Of a stretch of DNA of 64,000 nucleotides, positions 8,261-16,231 are shown one piece after another. The notes under the pieces were generated by a model. That model saw only the letters and a program-made list of their open reading frames with translations. It ran no database searches and was not told the DNA's origin. The stretch spans positions 1-64,000 of the forward strand of contig JAGOAU010000010.1 in the NCBI GenBank assembly GCA_017983755.1. The letters run 5' to 3'. This DNA is from Azonexus sp. Its GTDB lineage: Bacteria > Pseudomonadota > Gammaproteobacteria > Burkholderiales > Rhodocyclaceae. The translations under genes and the position numbers were made by a program. Each line of letters begins with the position of its first letter. Positions within the stretch are counted from its first letter, which is position 1.

Positions 8261-9501
8261 AAATTGCCCGTTTTTTGCTGTTGACCGCAACAGCCGCCAG
8301 TTTCGGCGCCAGCGCTGCCGAACCGACGCCCAACCTGCCGCCGACGGAGGTCGTCGCCCGCGTGCTGCGCGCCAATCCCACGGTACAGGCGGCCAGCGGC
8401 CAGGTGCGCGTCGAGGAAGCCAACCGCAGCCGCCTCGAAGCCGGCCCCTACGAATGGAACCTGCGCTTCGGCGCCAACCAGCGCCGGGTCTATCCGTCGG
8501 CTGGCAACGACGAACGCTACAACGAATGGAATGCCCAGCTCGAACGCCCGTTGCGCCTGCCCGGAAAATCCTCGGCGGATGCCGAACTCGGATCGCTCGG
8601 GGTGGCCATCGCCGAAACGGGCCAGGGCGATGCGCTGCATGAAGCCAGCCGCGCGCTGCTCAAGACCTGGTTCGCTTGGCTCAAGGAAAGCGCGGCGGCA
8701 AACCAATGGAACGCGCAGTTCACGCTGCTCGAACGGCAGACCAAGGCCGTCCAGCGCCGCCAGCAACTGGGCGACGCCGCCCGCCTCGAAGCTGTCCAGG
8801 CCGAGGGCGCGCTGGCTCAGGCCGAAGCCCAATTGGCGCAGGCGCGGGCACGCCAGACCACCGCAAGCGAAGACCTGCGCCGCCGCTTTCCCGGCCTGCC
8901 GCTGATCGAGCCGGCCAGCATCGCCGAACCACAGGCCATTGCCGGCAGCGAAAGTGAATGGCTGGAAGCGATTCTCGAACACAACCACGAACTCGGCGTC
9001 GCGCGCGGCGAAACCCAGCGCGCGCAGGTCATCGCCGGGCGCGCCGGAAACGACCGCCTTCCCGATCCGACCGTCGGCGTTCACATCGCGCGCGAACGCG
9101 GCAACGAGGAACACATCCTCGGTGCCTACATCACCATTCCGCTGCCCGGCGGCGCTCGCCAGGCCGTCGCCAGCGCCACGCTGGCCGAGGCCGATGTCGC
9201 CCATCGCCGCGAAGCCGCGGCCACCCAGAAAGTCACCGCCGAGGCCGCCGCCCTTTACCATTCCGCCAACGCCGCGCTGACCAGCTGGAACGCCAGCCGC
9301 AGCGCCGCCGAACGCCTGACGCGCGCCGCCGACATGACGGCGCGCGCCTACCAGCTCGGCGAAGGCAACCTCAACGACCTGCTGACCGCCCGCCGCCTGG
9401 CCAACGAAGCGCAACTCGCCGCCCGCCTGAGCCAGCTCGACGCGCTGGAACTGCGCTATCGCCTGCTGCTCGACGCACACCAGCTCTGGGATTTCGACTA
9501 G
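8257..9501 (+). CDS. TolC/CzcC-like outer-membrane efflux protein
   Basis: A 414-residue outer-membrane factor with signal peptide MKIARFLLLTATAASFGASA. The mature part has two repeated coiled-coil/TolC halves: PTVQAASGQVRVEEANRSRL in the first, and YQLGEGNLNDLLTARRLANE, the typical second-half motif, near the C-terminus. It completes the tripartite efflux complex with the two upstream products. The first codons, including most of the hydrophobic signal core, coincide with a copy of the dispersed GTCGAC-type repeat read on the opposite strand (8258-8290). This is unusual and suggests that the repeat has been co-opted as signal-peptide sequence. Confidence 0.88.
   Translation: MKIARFLLLTATAASFGASAAEPTPNLPPTEVVARVLRANPTVQAASGQVRVEEANRSRLEAGPYEWNLRFGANQRRVYPSAGNDERYNEWNAQLERPLRLPGKSSADAELGSLGVAIAETGQGDALHEASRALLKTWFAWLKESAAANQWNAQFTLLERQTKAVQRRQQLGDAARLEAVQAEGALAQAEAQLAQARARQTTASEDLRRRFPGLPLIEPASIAEPQAIAGSESEWLEAILEHNHELGVARGETQRAQVIAGRAGNDRLPDPTVGVHIARERGNEEHILGAYITIPLPGGARQAVASATLAEADVAHRREAAATQKVTAEAAALYHSANAALTSWNASRSAAERLTRAADMTARAYQLGEGNLNDLLTARRLANEAQLAARLSQLDALELRYRLLLDAHQLWDFD
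8258..8290 (-). repeat. dispersed TTGCGGTC repeat, copy over the start of the TolC-like gene
   Basis: Read on the minus strand from 8290, the sequence starts TTGCGGTCAACAGC and continues AAAAAACGGGCAATTTTC. It differs from the copy at 61327 mainly by GTCAAC for GTCGAC and a few tail bases. It covers codons 1-11 of the TolC-like gene, so its reverse complement encodes KIARFLLLTAT. Confidence 0.65.
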
Positions 9502-9560
9502 ACGCACGCGCCACATGCCGGCTGATGTATGCTGCGTGACGCTCAACATTAGCCCATGGC

Positions 9561-10727
9561 ATGAAAAACCCGGTCCCGGTCATCGTCGTCGCGCAGCTCT
9601 TCGGCACCTCGCTGTGGTTTTCCGCCAACAGCGCCGCCGACGACCTGATCCGCACCTGGGGCATCGCGCCCGCCGACATCGGCACGCTGACCAACGCCGT
9701 ACAGCTGGGCTTCATCCTCGGCACCTTGACTTTCGCCATTTCCGGCCTCGCCGACCGCTATGCGGCGAGCCGCATCTTCGCCGTCTGCGCCATCCTCGGT
9801 GCGCTCGGCAACGCTGCCTTCGCCCTGTTCGCCAGTGGCATGGCGGCCGGCATTCCCCTGCGCTTCGCCGTCGGCTTCTGCCTCGCCGGGGTCTACCCGC
9901 TGGGCATGAAGCTGGTGGTCAGCTGGGTGCCGGAGCGGGCCGGTGCCGCGCTTGCCCAACTGGTCGGCATGCTGACGCTGGGCACCGCCCTGCCGCACGG
10001 CATCCGGCTGGCCGGCGCCGGCTGGTCGTGGCAGGCCACCATCCTCGTTTCATCGGCGCTGGCGCTGGCGGCGGCGGCGATGATCTTCCGCCTCGGCGAC
10101 GGGCCGCACCTGAAACGCCGGCACGACGCGCCGCCGCTTCGCCTGGGGCGAGTGTTCTATGCTTTTTCGGTGCGAGAATTTCGCGCCTCCGCCCTCGGCT
10201 ATTTCGGCCACCAATGGGAGCTTTACGCCTTCTGGACGCTGGTCCCGGCGCTGGTGCTGCTGAGCGGACTGGCGACGCCGGGCAGCACGACACTGTCCGG
10301 GCTGGCCTTCGCCGTCATCGGCATCGGCGCCCTCGGCTGCATCCTCGGCGGCTGGTGGAGCCAGCGCATCGGCAGCGCGCGCGTGGCGGCCACGGCGCTG
10401 GCGCTGTCGGCAATCTGTTGCGCTGTTTTCCCCTTCAGCGGCGACTGGCCGGCCTGGATCAAGATCGCTCTGCTGCTCCTGTGGGGCGCCAGCGTCGTTG
10501 CCGATTCGCCGCATTTCTCGGCGCTGTCGGCGCGCGCCTGCGCCCCGGAGATCGTCGGCAGCGCTCTCGCTTTCCAGAATTCGATCGGCTTCGCCATCAC
10601 CATGCTGTCGATCCAGCTCGGCACCGCCTGGATCGGCGACTGGGGCGCCAGCATCGCCTGGCTGCTGCTGCCCGGGCCGCTGCTCGGCCTGCTCGGCCTT
10701 TACCCCTTGTGGCGACGGCCCGTGTAA
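9561..10727 (+). CDS. MFS transporter
   Basis: A 388-residue membrane protein with about 12 predicted helices arranged 6+6 around a basic loop (DGPHLKRRHDAPPLRLGR, about 175-195). The loop 2-3 region SGLADRYAASRIFAVCAILG is the usual MFS signature A. The N-terminus has the FGTSLWFSANSAADDL pattern common in a bacterial MFS group of unknown substrate. It starts 60 bases after the TolC-like gene, with no terminator seen between, so it may be the last gene of the efflux operon. A hairpin follows the stop. Confidence 0.8.
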   Translation: MKNPVPVIVVAQLFGTSLWFSANSAADDLIRTWGIAPADIGTLTNAVQLGFILGTLTFAISGLADRYAASRIFAVCAILGALGNAAFALFASGMAAGIPLRFAVGFCLAGVYPLGMKLVVSWVPERAGAALAQLVGMLTLGTALPHGIRLAGAGWSWQATILVSSALALAAAAMIFRLGDGPHLKRRHDAPPLRLGRVFYAFSVREFRASALGYFGHQWELYAFWTLVPALVLLSGLATPGSTTLSGLAFAVIGIGALGCILGGWWSQRIGSARVAATALALSAICCAVFPFSGDWPAWIKIALLLLWGASVVADSPHFSALSARACAPEIVGSALAFQNSIGFAITMLSIQLGTAWIGDWGASIAWLLLPGPLLGLLGLYPLWRRPV

Positions 10728-10744
10728 ACGCCAGGTCGGCGTTT
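10726..10744. terminator. hairpin between convergent MFS and yceH genes
   Basis: AAACGCC (10726-10732) and GGCGTTT (10738-10744) form a seven-base perfect stem with a five-base loop. It overlaps the stop codons of both convergent genes, so it can stall transcription from both sides. The T-stretches are short. Confidence 0.55.
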
Positions 10745-11384
10745 AGCCAAGCAACTGCTCGACCATTTCCCGTAACGCCGCAACTTCGGCTTCGAGCAAC
10801 TCGACACGCGACCTGAGTTCGTCGATTTCCTGCCCGGCAGAAGCTGCCGTTCCCCGTCCGCCGGCTTGCGATTCGCTTGCCTGCTGCCCGCTCAACAAGT
10901 GACTCCAGCGGTTCTCGCGCGCCCCCGGCAGGCGCGGCAATTCGACCACCAGCGCACCAGCGGTACGCGCGGCGAGTTCTTCGAGGAATGCTTCGACCGC
11001 AGAGATGTCGGCAAATTTATGCAGGCGTTCGCAGTTCAGGCGCAACTCGCCCGCCGTCTGCGGGCCGCGCAGCATCAGCACCGTGAGCAGCGCCGAGGCC
11101 TGCGTCGGCACGCCGAGGACCCTTTCCAGATGGTGGGCGAATCGGACCACCCGGCCGCCGCTCACTTCGGACACCAGCCCGAGTTCCTTGAGGTTTTCGA
11201 TGGCCAGCAGGATTTCCGGCTCGCCGGCTTCCAGCACCGGGTGGCGGCTGGTCTTCTGGTTGCAGCCCGCCGCCAGGGCATTGAGGGATAGCGGGTAGGT
11301 ATCGGGAACCGTCCGCTGTTTTTCGGCCAGCGTGCCGAGCACGCGCGTTTCGAGGAGCGAGAGCGGAGAAATGGCGTCAGGCAT
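10743..11384 (-). CDS. yceH: YceH family (DUF480/UPF0502) protein
   Basis: A 213-residue protein with the YceH opening ISPLSLLETRVLGTLAEKQ followed by PDTYPLSLNALAAGCNQKTS. It contains two winged-helix domains of DUF480 (about 1-90 and 95-165). A C-terminal coiled coil (IDELRSRVELLEAEVAALRE) ends the protein. The family is widely conserved but its function is unknown, and the winged helices suggest protein or nucleic-acid contacts. A low-complexity linker (ESQAGGRGTAASAGQ) precedes the coil. It is followed on the minus strand by the bidirectional hairpin. Confidence 0.85.
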   Translation of the reverse strand: MPDAISPLSLLETRVLGTLAEKQRTVPDTYPLSLNALAAGCNQKTSRHPVLEAGEPEILLAIENLKELGLVSEVSGGRVVRFAHHLERVLGVPTQASALLTVLMLRGPQTAGELRLNCERLHKFADISAVEAFLEELAARTAGALVVELPRLPGARENRWSHLLSGQQASESQAGGRGTAASAGQEIDELRSRVELLEAEVAALREMVEQLLG

Positions 11385-11423
11385 GGGGTGGTCTTTCCTT
11401 GACGAAACGATGATGAATATCGG

Positions 11424-11741
11424 TCACGGCTCCGCCTGGCGGGCGACATATTCGAGCCGTTCCTCGATGCAGGCGCTGTCGCCCATCGCGAATTCGCGGC
11501 AGATGTCCGGGCGGCGTTCGTAGATGGTGCACCGCATGGTGTTGCGATCGAGCGCCGCGCACCAGCCGTCGTCGAGGCGCCGCATCACCGTCCCGCCCCA
11601 GGCATCCTCGGCGATGAAGCGGGGCGGCACGTCGTCGTCGCCCATCAGCAGCACCTCCAGCCGGCAACAGCAGGCTTCGCAGTTGGCGCAGCTTATTGCC
11701 GGGTCGGCGGCGGGGTCGATTTTCGTATCCATTGCCGGCAT
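11424..11741 (-). CDS. YkgJ-family cysteine cluster protein
   Basis: A protein of about 105 residues with the YkgJ cluster pattern CANCEACCCRLEVLL, a middle cysteine in DGWCAALD, then CTIYERRPDICREF with a final ACIEER. The cysteines are likely ligands of a zinc ion or Fe-S cluster, and the function of the family is not settled. Two ATGs are available (11741 and 11732). Neither has a clear Shine-Dalgarno, so the start is tentative. It ends 39 bases before yceH on the same strand, so yceH is upstream and the two are not necessarily cotranscribed. Confidence 0.8.
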   Translation of the reverse strand: MPAMDTKIDPAADPAISCANCEACCCRLEVLLMGDDDVPPRFIAEDAWGGTVMRRLDDGWCAALDRNTMRCTIYERRPDICREFAMGDSACIEERLEYVARQAEP

Positions 11742-11900
11742 TGTCCCATGCGGCAGGGAATCAAGTGGGGGGAACGGCAGGATAAGTCGACAAGTCTGTT
11801 AGTGTGGGAGCTTCGACCCCCCTCGTCGTTAGAGGCAGGCTCGCACTTTCTGAAACCGGATCACGGTGGCGAACCACCGTCACGAGCAAGCGAATCACCG

Positions 11901-12596
11901 ATGATCGAATCCATTCTCCTCACCGCCGCCCGCGTCTGCACTTTTGAACGGGAACGGGCGCTGACCAATGCCAGCGCCTTTTTCTTCGAGCGCGGCCGGC
12001 GGCTGTTTCTGGTCACCAGCCGGCACGTCATGTTCGACAAGCAGAGCAAGCACTTCCCGGATCGGATCGAAGTCGAACTGCATATCGACCCGGAAAACAT
12101 GGCCAAGTCTACCGGTTTCTCGATTCCGCTTTACCGCAACGGCAAGGCCATCTGGCGCCAGGGCAAGGATGCGGCGGGCGAGATCGACGTGGCGGTGATC
12201 GAAATCGAACGCAAGGCGCTGCCAAAAACTGCGGTTTACCGTGCCTTCTCCCCCAAGCACCTGGCCGACCGGTTCGATCAGGTCGAGGTCGGCACCTCGT
12301 TGCTGATCGTCGGCTTTCCGCTCGGCTTCCATGACACCCTGCACCACATGCCCGTTGTCCGCCAGGCGGCGATCGCCTCTTCGTTCGGTCTGCGCTTTCA
12401 GGGCGAGGGCTATTTCCTCACCGATGCGCGCACGCACCGCGGCACCAGTGGCGCCCCGGTTGTCATGCGCGTTACCGACAAGGACCCGGAACATGGCGAC
12501 CTGCCGTGGATGCTGCTCGGCGTGCATTCGTCGCGCCTCGACGTCGGCACGCGCGATCTGAAACTGGACGAGGCCCTCGGGCTGAATTGCGCCTAG
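11901..12596 (+). CDS. trypsin-like serine protease without signal peptide
   Basis: A 231-residue chymotrypsin-fold protease domain. The catalytic triad is readable: His in LVTSRHVMFD (about residue 42), Asp in GEIDVAVIEIE (about 96) and Ser in HRGTSGAPVV (about 180). There is no signal peptide or transmembrane segment from the ATG at 11901. A longer frame back to 11748 shows no plausible leader either. It may therefore act in the cytoplasm or be a standalone stress-type protease. No PDZ domain is present, unlike DegP/HtrA. Upstream is the divergent YkgJ gene, and downstream is the SHP promoter. The substrate is unknown. Confidence 0.8.
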   Translation: MIESILLTAARVCTFERERALTNASAFFFERGRRLFLVTSRHVMFDKQSKHFPDRIEVELHIDPENMAKSTGFSIPLYRNGKAIWRQGKDAAGEIDVAVIEIERKALPKTAVYRAFSPKHLADRFDQVEVGTSLLIVGFPLGFHDTLHHMPVVRQAAIASSFGLRFQGEGYFLTDARTHRGTSGAPVVMRVTDKDPEHGDLPWMLLGVHSSRLDVGTRDLKLDEALGLNCA

Positions 12597-12637
12597 TACG
12601 CCGATATCCTGATGACGCTCACCGAAGGCTGACCGCC

Positions 12638-12692
12638 CTTAATCCTGCCTTAAGTTTCAGCTAAGAGGCGCTTAAGGCTGGTGCACTAGACT
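12638..12692 (+). promoter_or_regulatory. four-site OmpR-family operator array and promoter of the SHP operon
   Basis: Four hexamers stand at exact 11-bp steps: CTTAAT (12638), CTTAAG (12649), GCTAAG (12660) and CTTAAG (12671). Ten bases after the last comes TAGACT (12687-12692), the likely -10. The pattern is that of two tandem PmrA/QseB-type dimer sites (CTTAAG-N5-CTTAAG) placed to contact RNA polymerase at -35. The regulator encoded in the same operon (14211-14867) belongs to this family, so positive autoregulation is the simplest reading. Confidence 0.75.
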
Positions 12693-12721
12693 CGTTCTCC
12701 ATGATGACAAGGAGAATGACG

Positions 12722-13126
12722 ATGAAAGCCCTCCCCGCCCTCGCCCTGCTGCTCGCCAGCCTGGCCGCCCACGCCGAAACGCCACAGCAGATCGGCCAGA
12801 CCTATACCGCCGAAGCCGCCGCCCAGCAGACTGGCTTCACACCTTCGGCCAAACGCGGCGAGACCTTGTTCCGCCAGCGCTTTGTCCACAACGACAAGAT
12901 GCCGGCGTGCACCAGCTGCCATACCGACAGCCCGCTGAACGCCGGCCAGCATGCGGTGACCGGCAAGGCGATCCGGCCGCTCGCCGTGGCCGCCAATGGC
13001 GAACGGTTCAGCGACCCGGCCAAGGTCGAAAAATGGTTCGGCCGCAACTGCAAGGAAGTCGTCGGCCGCGCCTGCACGCCGGGCGAGAAAGCCGATTTCG
13101 TGGCCTACATGAGCGAGGTGCGCTGA
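12722..13126 (+). CDS. shp: SHP-type (DUF1924) monoheme cytochrome c
   Basis: A 134-residue exported cytochrome with signal peptide MKALPALALLLASLAAHA. CTSCH (63-67) binds the single heme. The C-terminal WFGRNCKEV (about 105-113) followed by Cys118 matches the sphaeroides heme protein family. In that family an Asn serves as labile sixth ligand and two cysteines form a disulfide, so Asn109 and Cys110/118 are the candidates here. SHP binds O2 and NO and receives electrons from the diheme cytochrome encoded next. AAGGAG at 12709-12714 fits ATG 12722. The earlier ATGs at 12701 and 12716 are too far from or too close to it. Confidence 0.85.
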   Translation: MKALPALALLLASLAAHAETPQQIGQTYTAEAAAQQTGFTPSAKRGETLFRQRFVHNDKMPACTSCHTDSPLNAGQHAVTGKAIRPLAVAANGERFSDPAKVEKWFGRNCKEVVGRACTPGEKADFVAYMSEVR

Positions 13127-13127
13127 C

Positions 13128-13589
13128 ATGAAACGCATCGCCCTGACCCTGCTGCTTGGCGTCGCGCTGCCGGCGCTGGCCGACCGCCTGCCATTGCCCG
13201 CCGATACGCCCGCTAGCTACGCGGCGGAGTGCGGCAGCTGCCACCTCGCTTACCCACCCGCCCTGCTTTCCGCCGGGGACTGGCGGCGCGTCATGGCCGG
13301 CCTCGACGACCACTTCGGGACGGATGCTGCGGTCGACGCCCAAAAAAGACAGGAAATCACGGCCTTTCTCGAACGCCGTGCCGGCAATGCCGAAAAACTC
13401 GGACCCGCCGGCGATCCCCCGCGCATCAGCACGACCGCCCGCTTCGTCCGCAAGCACCGCGAAGTGCCAGCCAGGCTCTGGCACGACCCGCGCGTCAAAT
13501 CGGCGGCCAATTGCGAAGCCTGCCATCGCGGCGCCGCAGACGGGAATTACAGCGAACACGACATCGCCATTCGCGAACTGAAGAGGTAA
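13128..13589 (+). CDS. dhc: diheme cytochrome c (DHC), electron donor to SHP
   Basis: A 153-residue exported protein with signal peptide ending LPALA|DR. It has two heme motifs, CGSCH (35-39) and CEACH (129-133). Length and spacing match the DHC family that is encoded next to SHP genes and reduces SHP in the periplasm. The ATG follows the SHP stop by one base, with GAGGTG as Shine-Dalgarno. An internal acidic/basic helix region (about 50-95) lies between the hemes. The order SHP-DHC-cytochrome b is the known cluster order, so the redox chain quinol, cytochrome b, DHC, SHP is a sound inference. Confidence 0.87.
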   Translation: MKRIALTLLLGVALPALADRLPLPADTPASYAAECGSCHLAYPPALLSAGDWRRVMAGLDDHFGTDAAVDAQKRQEITAFLERRAGNAEKLGPAGDPPRISTTARFVRKHREVPARLWHDPRVKSAANCEACHRGAADGNYSEHDIAIRELKR

Positions 13590-13592
13590 ACC

Positions 13593-14198
13593 ATGCAAAA
13601 GATCCTCGTCTGGGACTGGCCGGTACGCCTCGGCCACTGGCTGATGGTCGGCGGTTTTTCGCTCGCCTGGCTGACCGGCGACAGCGAAACCTTCCGCCTG
13701 GTGCATGTAGTCGCCGGCGCCACGGTGCTCGGCGTCGCCAGCTTCCGCCTGGCGTGGGGCTTCATCGGTTCGCGCTACGCCCGCTTCGTCGATTTCGTGC
13801 GCGGGCCGACGGCGGTCAAGGATTACTTGACGAGCGTGCTGCGGCTGCAGCCCGCCCACCATGTCGGCCACAATCCGGCCGGCGGCTGGGCCATCGTGCT
13901 GCTGCTCGGCCTCGGCATCGTGACCGGTCTGGCCGGCTGGGCCATCTACAACGACATCGGCGGCCACTGGCTGGAAGAAGTGCACGAAGCGCTGGCGGCG
14001 ACGATGCTTACCGTCGTCATCGTCCATGTCGCCGGCGTCATTTCCGGCAGCCTGCTGCACGGCGAAAACCTGGTCCGCGCCATGGTGAACGGCCACAAGC
14101 AGGGCGCGCCGGAGGCGGCCATCCGCTCGGCTCGGCCGCTGGCCGCAGCGCTGCTGCTGGCCTGGGTCGCAGTGGCTGGCTGGTGGATTGCCACCTGA
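13593..14198 (+). CDS. cytochrome b561-type membrane protein
   Basis: A 201-residue integral membrane protein with four to five helices. It starts KILVWDWPVRLGHWLMVGGF, the usual opening of the Ni-hydrogenase/thiosulfate-reductase b-type family. Conserved histidines that can ligate two b hemes appear in RLGHWL, RLVHVVAG, EVHEALAAT and VIVHVAGVI. It probably oxidises quinol and passes electrons to the diheme cytochrome encoded just upstream. The gap to DHC is three bases, so the three genes form one transcript. The C-terminal segment (AAALLLAWVAVAGWW) is a last membrane helix. Confidence 0.85.
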   Translation: MQKILVWDWPVRLGHWLMVGGFSLAWLTGDSETFRLVHVVAGATVLGVASFRLAWGFIGSRYARFVDFVRGPTAVKDYLTSVLRLQPAHHVGHNPAGGWAIVLLLGLGIVTGLAGWAIYNDIGGHWLEEVHEALAATMLTVVIVHVAGVISGSLLHGENLVRAMVNGHKQGAPEAAIRSARPLAAALLLAWVAVAGWWIAT

Positions 14199-14210
14199 TA
14201 GAATCCGGCC

Positions 14211-14867
14211 ATGCGCATCCTGCTTGTCGAAGACGATCCCCAGCTCGGCGACGGCCTGACCGTCGGCCTGCGCCAGTCGGGCTTCGCGGTCGACTGGGTC
14301 AGGGACGGCAATGCCGCCGACCACGCGCTGCATGCGGAAAGCTTCGATCTGGTCGTCCTCGACCTCGGCCTCCCGCGTCTCTCCGGCATGGACGTCCTGA
14401 CCCGCGCCCGCAGTCGCGGCCAGACCATGCCGGTGCTCATCCTGACCGCCCGCGACGCCACCGGCGACAAGGTTTCCGGCCTCGATGCCGGCGCCGACGA
14501 CTACCTGGTCAAGCCGATCGACCTCGACGAGCTGACCGCCCGCATCCGCGCCCTGACCCGGCGCAGCGCCGGCCGCGCCGCGCCGCTGCTGGCCCACGGC
14601 GACCTCGCGCTCGACCCCGCCGCACACAGCGTCACGCTCGCCGGCCAAGGGGTCGAACTCTCCAGCCGCGAGTTTTCGCTGTTGCAGATGCTGCTCGAAA
14701 ACGCCGGCCGCGTGCTGACCCGCACCCAGCTCGAACAGTCGCTCTACGGCTGGCGCGACGAGCCGGACAGCAACGCCCTCGAAGTGCATATCCACCACCT
14801 GCGCAAGAAGCTGGGCAGCGAGCTGATCCGAACCCTGCGCGGCGTCGGCTACACGATTCCCAAGTGA
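14211..14867 (+). CDS. OmpR-family response regulator, QseB/PmrA-like
   Basis: A 218-residue regulator with a receiver domain (about 1-115) and a winged-helix DNA-binding domain (about 125-218). The acidic pocket is EDD (8-10), the phospho-Asp lies in VVLDLGLP (about residue 51), and Lys is in DDYLVKPID. The C-terminal HIHHLRKKLG and RTLRGVGYTI are the recognition helix and wing. It resembles QseB, PmrA and TctD. The array of CTTAAG half-sites in front of its own operon and the related pair in front of RND operon 1 are likely targets. It overlaps the kinase gene by GTGA. Confidence 0.9.
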   Translation: MRILLVEDDPQLGDGLTVGLRQSGFAVDWVRDGNAADHALHAESFDLVVLDLGLPRLSGMDVLTRARSRGQTMPVLILTARDATGDKVSGLDAGADDYLVKPIDLDELTARIRALTRRSAGRAAPLLAHGDLALDPAAHSVTLAGQGVELSSREFSLLQMLLENAGRVLTRTQLEQSLYGWRDEPDSNALEVHIHHLRKKLGSELIRTLRGVGYTIPK

Positions 14868-16204
14868 CGACCGCCTGGTTCTCACTGCGCCGCCGCCTGC
14901 TCGGCCTGCTGCTCGGCGGTGTCGCCGCCGCCTGGCTGGCGACCATGGTCTTCAGCTACATCGATGCCCATCACGAGGTCGACGAGCTGTTCGACGCCCA
15001 GCTCGCGCAGGCCGCGCAGACCCTGCTGGCGCTGGCTGGGCATGACGAGGGCGACGACATCGAGGATCTCGGCGATGTCGCCCACAAATACCAGCGCCGT
15101 CTGCGTTTCCAGATCTGGCGCGGCGACGGGAAGCTGCTGATGCGCTCGAAAAATGCCCCGGAAACGGCGTTGACCGCAACCGACGGCTTCTCCGAAACAC
15201 GCGGCGAGGACGGCCACTGGCGCCATTTCAGCCAGTGGAACGAGGAGCGCAGCCTGCAGGTGCAGGTCAGCGAGAACCACCACATCCGCGACGACCTGAT
15301 CGGCCACATCGCCTGGCGCCTGCTCTTTCCCGCCCTCTTCGGCCTGCCGCTGATCGGCCTCTGGGTCTGGCTGGCGACGCGGCACGGTCTGGCCTCGCTG
15401 GACGGCATCGCCCGCCAGATCGCCAGCCGGGCGCCGCAGCAATTGCAGCCGCTCACCCCAGTCACTGCCCCCGAAGAAATCCGCACCATGCTGAAGGCGC
15501 TGAACGGCCTGTTCCAGCGCGTCGAAGCCGCCCTCGAAGCCGAGCGCCAATTCACCGCCGATGCCGCCCACGAACTGCGCACCCCGCTGGCTGCCCTGCA
15601 GGCCCAGTTGCAGGTCGCCCTGCGCGCCCGCGACGACGAGGAACGCGCCCGTTCGCTGGGCCAGCTGCAAAGCGGCCTGACCCGCGCCGCCCATCTCGTC
15701 GACCAGATGCTGCAACTGGCCCGCCTCGACCCGGAATCCGGCCTGCCGAATCCGCAGCCGGTCGATCTGGGAACGCTCGCCGAGTCGGTCTGCGCCGACC
15801 TCGGGCCGCTGATCCTCGACAAGAACCTCGATTTCGCCCTCGACGCCGCCCCCGGCTGCCGCGTGACGGGCCAGGCGGAATGGCTGCGGGTATTGATCCG
15901 CAACCTGGTCGACAATGCCATCCGCTACACCCCGCCCGGCGGCCAGGTGCGGGTTGCCATCGCCGGCAGCGAGGGATGCTGCCGCCTGCGCGTCAGCGAC
16001 AGCGGCCCGGGCATTCCGGCCGGCGAACGGGAATCGGTCCTGCGCCGCTTCCATCGCCTCGATCAGGGCACCCAGCCGGGCAGCGGCCTGGGGCTAGCCA
16101 TCGTCGCCCGCATCGCCGAACTGCACGGCGCCGACCTGGAACTATCGACCGGCGAAGCGCTGCATGGGCTGCAGGCAACGGTCACCTGGAAGGCGCGCAG
16201 CTAG
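14864..16204 (+). CDS. sensor histidine kinase, QseC/PmrB-like
   Basis: A 446-residue kinase starting at GTG within the regulator's stop (GTGA overlap). It has membrane helices at about 10-32 and 147-172, flanking a periplasmic sensor region of about 110 residues. A linker follows, then the dimerisation/phosphotransfer helix with TADAAHELRTPLAALQAQ (His about 236). The ATP-binding domain has NLVDNAIRYTPPGG (N box), SDSGPGIPAGE (G1) and GSGLGLAIV (G2). The sensor region is rich in acidic residues (HDEGDDIEDLGD), which could bind cations as in PmrB, but that is inference. Placement with SHP and cytochrome genes suggests a redox, NO or metal cue. Confidence 0.88.
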   Translation: MTTAWFSLRRRLLGLLLGGVAAAWLATMVFSYIDAHHEVDELFDAQLAQAAQTLLALAGHDEGDDIEDLGDVAHKYQRRLRFQIWRGDGKLLMRSKNAPETALTATDGFSETRGEDGHWRHFSQWNEERSLQVQVSENHHIRDDLIGHIAWRLLFPALFGLPLIGLWVWLATRHGLASLDGIARQIASRAPQQLQPLTPVTAPEEIRTMLKALNGLFQRVEAALEAERQFTADAAHELRTPLAALQAQLQVALRARDDEERARSLGQLQSGLTRAAHLVDQMLQLARLDPESGLPNPQPVDLGTLAESVCADLGPLILDKNLDFALDAAPGCRVTGQAEWLRVLIRNLVDNAIRYTPPGGQVRVAIAGSEGCCRLRVSDSGPGIPAGERESVLRRFHRLDQGTQPGSGLGLAIVARIAELHGADLELSTGEALHGLQATVTWKARS

Positions 16205-16231
16205 CGGCAAACGCGCCATCCGGCCAACCGG

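Noticed and set aside
5551-9549. A 1332-codon open frame on the minus strand across the RND operon
   Set aside because: It is the reverse-strand shadow of the pump, DUF3240 and TolC-like genes, which have clear family motifs. Its translation is Arg/Gln/Gly/Ala-rich without any domain. High GC makes such long antisense frames common here.
13229-16204. A 991-codon plus-strand frame spanning the cytochromes and the kinase
   Set aside because: Only its 3' part (from 14864) is the real kinase. The 5' part is an out-of-frame reading of the diheme cytochrome, cytochrome b and regulator genes, and gives Arg/Pro-rich nonsense.
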